20,557 bases of DNA, taken from assembly GCA_023128195.1 (NCBI GenBank), contig JAGMEL010000027.1:1-20557 (forward strand), written 5' to 3'. How positions within the stretch are numbered: position 1 is the first letter of the stretch; every line of letters starts with the position of its first letter. The notes below the pieces were generated by a model. The model was not told where the DNA came from. It made no database searches and worked only from the letters and a program-made list of their open reading frames with translations. The translations under genes and the position numbers were made by a program. Positions 16,836 to 20,557 of this stretch are shown here, piece after piece. This DNA is from Caldifarciminota bacterium (GTDB lineage: Bacteria; Hydrothermota; Tepidihabitantia; SM23-42).

Positions 16836-18279
16836 AATTCGGCGATTCTTTGGTTATGGTGATATCGTGTGGGTGACCTTCCCTCAGACCAGCCGAACTG
16901 ATCTTTATGAATTGAGCCTTTCTTTGTAACACCTCAATATTCTTCGTACCGCAATATCCCATACCAGCTTTTAAGCCACCAACAAGCTGGAAAATAACTT
17001 CTTTTACTAATCCACGATAGGGTACTCTTCCTTCTACACCTTCGGGTACAAATTTCTTAGCAGTCTCTTGAAAATAACGATCTGCCGAACCTTTAGGCAT
17101 TGCGCTCAAGGATCCCATTGCCCGATATTCTTTATATCTTCTACCCTCAAGCAGAATTGTTTCACCGGGGCTTTCTTCAGTACCGGCAAAAAGATTACCG
17201 ATCATAACAGTTGACGCGCCGCAGGCAAGTGCCTTAACAATATCACCTGAATATCTGATACCGCCATCAGCAATAATTGGTATATTATTTTTCTTTGATT
17301 CCTGTGCACATTCACTTATTGCTGTTATCTGCGGAACACCGATTCCTGCTATAACTCTTGTGGTACAGATTGAACCCGGTCCTATACCAACCTTTATCGC
17401 ATCAACATTCAGTTTTAACAATTCTTTTGCTGCCTCAGCTGTGCCGATATTACCTACAACTAAATCAATTTTTGGGAATAATCTTTTTATCCTTTTTACC
17501 ACACTTATCACATTCTTTGAATGGGCGTGGGCTGTATCAATTACAATAGCATCAACCTCTGCCTTAACAAGCGCCGCAGCCCTATCTTCTGTTTTGCGAT
17601 CAATACCAATTGCAGCAGCACAGCATAATCTTCCCATTTTATCAACGGTTGCATTAGGGTGCTCCATTTTCTTTATAATATCCCTTACTGTAATCAATCC
17701 TTTGAGTTTGCCAGATTTATCAACGATGGGCAGTTTTTCAATCCGGTGTTTCTTTAATATTTTTTGTGCTTTTTCCAAACTCGTTCCTTCAGGTGCAGTT
17801 ATTAACTCCTCATGGGTCATTATATCCTTAACTTTTTTGCTAAGATTTTTTTCAAAGATTATATCCCGGTTAGTGAGAATACCAATAAGTCGTTTGTTCT
17901 TATCGACAACAACCACTCCTGAAATGCCATATTTATCCATTAATTCCTTCACCACCCCAATGTGTGAATTTTCATTGACTGTTATTGGATCCATAATCAT
18001 TCCGCTTTCAGCACGTTTCACCTTTCGAACCTGAACCTGTTGTTTCTCAATCGGCATATTTTTATGAATTACGCCGAGCCCTCCTTCCTGGGCAAGCGCA
18101 ATTGCCATTGCCGATTCAGTAACAGTATCCATTGGAGCACTGATCATAGGGATATTTAATTTTATGTGTTTTGAAAATCTTGTTGAAACGACACAATCAC
18201 GAGGCAGAATGTCTGAATATTGAGGTATTAATAAAATATCATCAAATGTGAGTCCATATTTATACTTTATGCTTTCCAT
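16816..18279 (-). CDS. guaB: Inosine-5'-monophosphate dehydrogenase
   Basis: A 487-residue IMPDH, catalysing NAD-dependent oxidation of IMP to XMP, the committed step of guanine nucleotide synthesis. The N-terminus is canonical: LTFDDILLIPQYS (10-22), ISAPMDTVTE (46-55) and EGGLGVIHKN (65-74). A pair of CBS domains spans about 95-205. The catalytic loop GIGPGSICTTR (298-308) has active-site Cys305, and IIADGGIRYSGD (335-346), the phosphate-binding GNLFAGTEESPGE (361-373) and flap residues R401/Y402 are all intact. Length equals the usual 485-490. It is first in the operon with the methyltransferase and EndoQ. Unusually, the -10 box ends only five bases before the ATG and no Shine-Dalgarno exists, so the message appears leaderless. 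Confidence 0.98.
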   Translation of the reverse strand: MESIKYKYGLTFDDILLIPQYSDILPRDCVVSTRFSKHIKLNIPMISAPMDTVTESAMAIALAQEGGLGVIHKNMPIEKQQVQVRKVKRAESGMIMDPITVNENSHIGVVKELMDKYGISGVVVVDKNKRLIGILTNRDIIFEKNLSKKVKDIMTHEELITAPEGTSLEKAQKILKKHRIEKLPIVDKSGKLKGLITVRDIIKKMEHPNATVDKMGRLCCAAAIGIDRKTEDRAAALVKAEVDAIVIDTAHAHSKNVISVVKRIKRLFPKIDLVVGNIGTAEAAKELLKLNVDAIKVGIGPGSICTTRVIAGIGVPQITAISECAQESKKNNIPIIADGGIRYSGDIVKALACGASTVMIGNLFAGTEESPGETILLEGRRYKEYRAMGSLSAMPKGSADRYFQETAKKFVPEGVEGRVPYRGLVKEVIFQLVGGLKAGMGYCGTKNIEVLQRKAQFIKISSAGLREGHPHDITITKESPNYEIRGA

Positions 18280-18284
18280 TAATA

Positions 18285-18312
18285 ATTATACTGATTTTTT
18301 CCATCTCGTCAA
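18285..18312 (-). promoter_or_regulatory. guaB operon promoter, predicted leaderless start
   Basis: TTGACG (18312-18307) and TATAAT (18290-18285) are 16 bases apart. Only five bases (18284-18280) separate the -10 box from the guaB ATG at 18279, so transcription should begin on or right beside the A of the start codon. No alternative promoter of similar quality is visible between here and the lipoprotein stop. Confidence 0.85.
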
Positions 18313-18381
18313 GCTTTACTTTGGAATAAATACACAAATCAAACAGTAGTTAAAAAGTAGTCTATTTACTCCATCTTTAAA

Positions 18382-18777
18382 TTATTGACTTGGAACAAAC
18401 CACAGTCCTGAAATCTCTTTTGCGCTGTTAAAAACAACCTTGATATCAAGCTTTGCTTTCTCAAATTCGCACGTCACATATACAACATCATGCCCTTGTT
18501 CTTTTGTCTGTCGAACACCAATCTGTTTTTTAAAGGATCCAGCTTGTACAAGCAGACCCTGCCAGGCTTCCTTAAGCTTTTCCTGAGTCATTATACCCTT
18601 CATTGTATTATCAAAACTCTTCACTGCATTTGAATAATCTTCCTTTGCAAACAACTCAACAAATCCCTTTGCCTGAGCCGTTAGATCACCTGCCTTTGGA
18701 ACAACCTCTTTCTCTTCACAGGAAATTATAGAACCTATTAAAAAGACTGCTAACAATAAAAATATAAAACTCTTCAT
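18382..18777 (-). CDS. Lipoprotein with DUF3887-like domain
   Basis: A 131-residue predicted lipoprotein. A hydrophobic signal ends in the lipobox IGSIISC, with lipidated Cys at residue 20, followed by CEEKE. The mature part, AKGFVELFAKEDYSNAVKSF, then LKEAWQGLLVQAGSFKKQ, VVYVTCEFEKAKLDIKVVF and a final ISGLWFVP, has the helix-then-curved-sheet pattern of DUF3887, an NTF2-like small domain with no fixed biochemical role. The ATG follows AGGGGGT about eight bases upstream. It has its own consensus promoter and a leader of about 32 bases. Its 3' end runs into the guaB promoter region with only a weak AGTA/TACT hairpin and TTTTT between (about 18347-18363). Confidence 0.85.
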   Translation of the reverse strand: MKSFIFLLLAVFLIGSIISCEEKEVVPKAGDLTAQAKGFVELFAKEDYSNAVKSFDNTMKGIMTQEKLKEAWQGLLVQAGSFKKQIGVRQTKEQGHDVVYVTCEFEKAKLDIKVVFNSAKEISGLWFVPSQ

Positions 18778-18815
18778 AGCACTTACCCCCTTTCATTTCT
18801 ATGAGTTATAAAAAG

Positions 18816-18843
18816 ATTATAATGCTATTTCACTCTCTGTCAA
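18816..18843 (-). promoter_or_regulatory. Consensus promoter of the lipoprotein gene
   Basis: TTGACA (18843-18838) and TATAAT (18821-18816) are perfect boxes with a 16-base spacer. The predicted start is about 18809, 32 bases before the ATG. The left arm of the 32-base element begins nine bases upstream of the -35 box, so this promoter may share control with the divergent one. Confidence 0.9.
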
Positions 18844-18850
18844 TAGAAAT

Positions 18851-18882
18851 TTGAGAGCGATGAATACTTTCTCAGAGCTCTC
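18851..18882 (+). promoter_or_regulatory. 32-base upstream element, copy 2, between divergent promoters
   Basis: The plus strand begins TTGAGAGCGATGAATACTTT and ends CTCAGAGCTCTC; it differs from copy 1 (12162-12131) only at its 21st base. GAGAGC (18853-18858) and GCTCTC (18877-18882) form the arms. It sits between TTGACA boxes facing left (nine bases away) and right (11 bases away). The right-hand spacing equals that of copy 1 exactly, although the 11 spacer bases differ in sequence. Sequence homology stops sharply at the element boundaries, which points to selection on this block and not to a recent duplication. Confidence 0.65.
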
Positions 18883-18893
18883 CAATATTTTCT

Positions 18894-18921
18894 TTGACAA
18901 AATGAAATTTTTGAATATCTT
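18894..18921 (+). promoter_or_regulatory. Rightward promoter next to element copy 2
   Basis: TTGACA (18894-18899) is followed after 16 bases by TATCTT (18916-18921), which matches consensus at four of six positions. The predicted start is near 18928, about 115 bases before the strong ribosome site and ATG at 19043, much like the roughly 100-base leader of the gene behind copy 1. A weak -10 box is what an activator-dependent promoter would show. Confidence 0.6.
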
Positions 18922-19042
18922 TAAATTAGTTAATGATATTATTCTCAGTATTTTGACGTGTAATAAATATAGTGTTCTGTAGTGTGCACCATAAAGTAGA
19001 GAATATAGAGCACATGTATAAATAAAATAATGGAGGTGAATT

Positions 19043-19182
19043 ATGAAAACACCGAAATTACATGGAATAAAGTATAACATATTAGCTGGCAACCAAATGA
19101 GCATTTTGTAATAGATCTATACAATAATTCTGATCTTGCTGATCTAAGAAATTGGTCAATTTACTTAAAATATATCTTCTAA
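19043..19182 (+). pseudogene. Small gene, apparently frameshifted
   Basis: An excellent ribosome site (GGAGGTG, 19032-19038) precedes an ATG whose frame reads MKTPKLHGIKYNILAGNQMS and stops at 19109-19111 after 22 codons. From 19081 a second frame reads ISWQPNEHFVIDLYNNSDLA and continues DLRNWSIYLKYIF to a stop at 19180-19182. That second stretch looks like protein and lacks its own start. A one- or two-base indel near 19075-19090 would join the two parts into roughly a 46-residue product. It could be a broken small gene, a sequencing error, or a genuine 22-residue leader peptide. No family is recognised. The rest of 18930-19265 holds nothing else I can support. Confidence 0.35.
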
Positions 19183-19265
19183 AGAAAGATAGCAAAAAGT
19201 CCTCTGTGTCTGGGCTCCGAACTATTTGAAACAGCAATAAACAGTATATTCATTCTTTGTAAGCA

Positions 19266-19294
19266 TTGACATTTAGAAACAATACTATTATAAT
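19266..19294 (+). promoter_or_regulatory. Consensus promoter of the cyclase gene, predicted leaderless start
   Basis: TTGACA (19266-19271) and TATAAT (19289-19294) are perfect boxes with a 17-base spacer. The expected start, seven bases past the -10 box, is 19301, which is exactly the A of an ATG. No Shine-Dalgarno is present. Confidence 0.88.
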
Positions 19295-19300
19295 ATGGTG

Positions 19301-20557
19301 ATGTTCAGTATCGAAGAACTCCGTTTAATAACGATAATTTTTGCTGATTTGTCAGGGTTCACATCCCTATCACAACACCTTGATCCTGAAGAAGTAAGTG
19401 ATGCTGTTAACACCTGTTTTGAAATTTTGAACCCAATAATTGTAAAGCACGGAGGAACAATTCATAAATATGAAGGAGATTTAGTTATCGCTCTTTTCGG
19501 GTTTCCTGTTGCCCATGAGGATGATCCAGAAAGGGCTATAAGAGCATCATTGGAAATGTTTGAATATCTGCCAGAAATCAATAAAAAATTGACTTCAAAA
19601 TTACAGAGAAAAAATCAGTTTGGTTTGCATGTCGGAATAAACAGTGGCAGGGTAATGGTAGCAGAGATCGGTTCAAAAGAGAAAAAAGAATATACTGTTA
19701 TGGGTGATGTAGTTAATCTAGCTTCGAGGTTAAAAGATGCTGCAAAGCAAGGAGAGATTCTTGTATCTGAACCAGTATACCGTTCATCACATTATCTTTT
19801 TGATTATCAAACATTACCACCAATTAAGATAAAGGGTTATGACACAGAAATTCAGGTTTTCAAACCTGTAAGAATTAAAAAGAAACCTGAATCTAAACGC
19901 GGTATTCGCGGCTTATATTCACCTCTGGTAAGCCGCGAAAAAGAACTGAAATTGCTGTTAGAATCAGTAGAGGGTCTGGTTCAGGGTAAAGGCGGCGCAG
20001 TTTTTATTCTCGGTGATGTTGGTGTGGGCAAATCTCGACTTTTCTTGGAATTAAAGAATATAATACAAAAGAGCCATATGCCAATTACCATTTTGCAGGG
20101 GTTTGGTGTTTCCTATGGAGAAAAGGTTGCCTACCTACCTTTTTTACAAATTTTAAAACATATTTTTAAAATTCACGACACTGATTCAGTCAAAATCATT
20201 AAAGAAAAATTAAAAAAGAAGACAAAAGACACTTTTCCCAAAAAATGGACAAATGTTTTACCTTATTTAGGCTATCTTTTTTCTGTTCGTTTTGGCGGCA
20301 AATTTGATAAAAGAATAAGGTATCTCGATGCTCAGGGATTAAAACTACAAATTTTCTTAAGCATTCGCAAACTCTTATTCGTATTATCTAAGAAAAAACC
20401 AATCCTTCTGGTATTCGAGGATTTTCATTGGATTGATTATGGGTCACAAGAGCTTCTGCAATTTATTTTCAATACCCGTGAATCTCCTTCACTTTTATTC
20501 ATGGGTATCTCGCGCATTGAAAAGAAAAAAGATTCCTGGCGGCTAAAAGAAAGTCTT
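19301..20557 (+). CDS. Class III adenylate/guanylate cyclase fused to AAA-type ATPase (partial, cut by window end)
   Basis: 419 codons are visible, with no stop before the window end. Residues of about 8-185 are a class III nucleotide cyclase catalytic domain: metal-binding Asp in IIFADLSGF (12-20) and HKYEGDLVIALFG (55-67), then the substrate and transition-state segment YTVMGDVVNLASRL (131-144) with Asn139 and Arg143. Residues of about 207 onward form a STAND/AAA-type ATPase with Walker A GDVGVGKSR (238-246) and Walker B LLVFEDFHWID (369-379). This cyclase-ATPase layout, often followed by TPR repeats, is common in large bacterial signalling proteins. It may make cAMP or act as a regulator whose trigger is not known. 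ATG 19301 is preferred over in-frame ATG 19295 because the latter lies upstream of the predicted transcription start; an in-frame TAG at 19274 excludes a longer protein. Confidence 0.9.
   Translation, partial: MFSIEELRLITIIFADLSGFTSLSQHLDPEEVSDAVNTCFEILNPIIVKHGGTIHKYEGDLVIALFGFPVAHEDDPERAIRASLEMFEYLPEINKKLTSKLQRKNQFGLHVGINSGRVMVAEIGSKEKKEYTVMGDVVNLASRLKDAAKQGEILVSEPVYRSSHYLFDYQTLPPIKIKGYDTEIQVFKPVRIKKKPESKRGIRGLYSPLVSREKELKLLLESVEGLVQGKGGAVFILGDVGVGKSRLFLELKNIIQKSHMPITILQGFGVSYGEKVAYLPFLQILKHIFKIHDTDSVKIIKEKLKKKTKDTFPKKWTNVLPYLGYLFSVRFGGKFDKRIRYLDAQGLKLQIFLSIRKLLFVLSKKKPILLVFEDFHWIDYGSQELLQFIFNTRESPSLLFMGISRIEKKKDSWRLKESL

Noticed and set aside
17360..18034. 224-codon plus-strand ORF
   Set aside because: It is antisense to guaB, whose protein is conserved end to end; the translated product is a low-complexity Ser/Ile/Phe-rich shadow with no ribosome site.
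18817..19104. 95-codon minus-strand ORF
   Set aside because: It covers two promoters, the 32-base element and the ribosome site of the small plus-strand gene, and has no ribosome site of its own.
1..20557. CRISPR arrays, tRNAs, insertion sequences, phage or defence genes
   Set aside because: Reading both strands, I saw no regularly spaced direct repeats, no cloverleaf with anticodon arm, and no transposase, integrase or defence-protein motifs.

Overview
The window looks like part of a chromosome from an uncultivated diderm bacterium with an AT-rich genome. Three secreted proteins carry a C-terminal Por/type IX secretion (T9SS) type sorting domain, and one gene encodes a TonB-dependent outer-membrane receptor, so an outer membrane is implied. 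Long secreted beta-propeller proteins together with a bacterial EndoQ fit the FCB-related candidate phyla; candidate division WOR-3 (Stahlbacteria) is my best guess. That assignment is inference from gene style, not from a marker-gene tree. There are no tRNAs, CRISPR arrays, transposases or phage genes; this is ordinary chromosomal backbone plus secreted accessory proteins.

Layout. 1-7194 (+): a two-gene unit for secreted proteins, one with 14 LVIVD repeats and one of 1626 residues with a glycoside-hydrolase-like barrel, CARDB and Ig-like modules, a nested jelly-roll-like module, six NHL repeats and a sorting domain. 7331-10279 (-): RNase P RNA under a perfect consensus promoter, followed by a small ORF, recJ and pgeF, with no visible terminator between them. 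10321-12162 (-): a secreted protein with seven repeats, its structured leader, its promoter and an upstream 32-base element. 12293-14523 (-): a BtuB-like receptor behind a cobalamin riboswitch and a consensus promoter. 14609-14845 (+): a small orphan ORF. 14857-18312 (-): a tightly packed operon guaB - methyltransferase - EndoQ, whose promoter places the transcription start on the guaB ATG. 18382-18843 (-): a DUF3887-like lipoprotein with its own promoter. 18851-19182: a second copy of the 32-base element between divergent promoters, then the wreck of a small gene. 19266-20557 (+): an adenylate/guanylate cyclase fused to an AAA-type ATPase, apparently leaderless and cut by the window end.

How the parts fit. 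The secreted proteins are probably cell-surface or extracellular adhesion and polysaccharide-handling products. The receptor and riboswitch indicate uptake of B12-type corrinoids. The guaB-EndoQ operon joins the enzyme that consumes IMP to a DNA repair nuclease that, in studied relatives, cuts at hypoxanthine, xanthine and uracil; this EndoQ ends in QLGLF, a textbook sliding-clamp binding motif. The most unexpected non-coding signal is the 32-base element. Its two copies, 6.7 kb apart and in opposite orientation, are 31/32 identical, and each lies exactly 11 bases upstream of a TTGAC(A/T) -35 box. That places the centre of its inverted repeat near -61, the geometry of a class I activator site.
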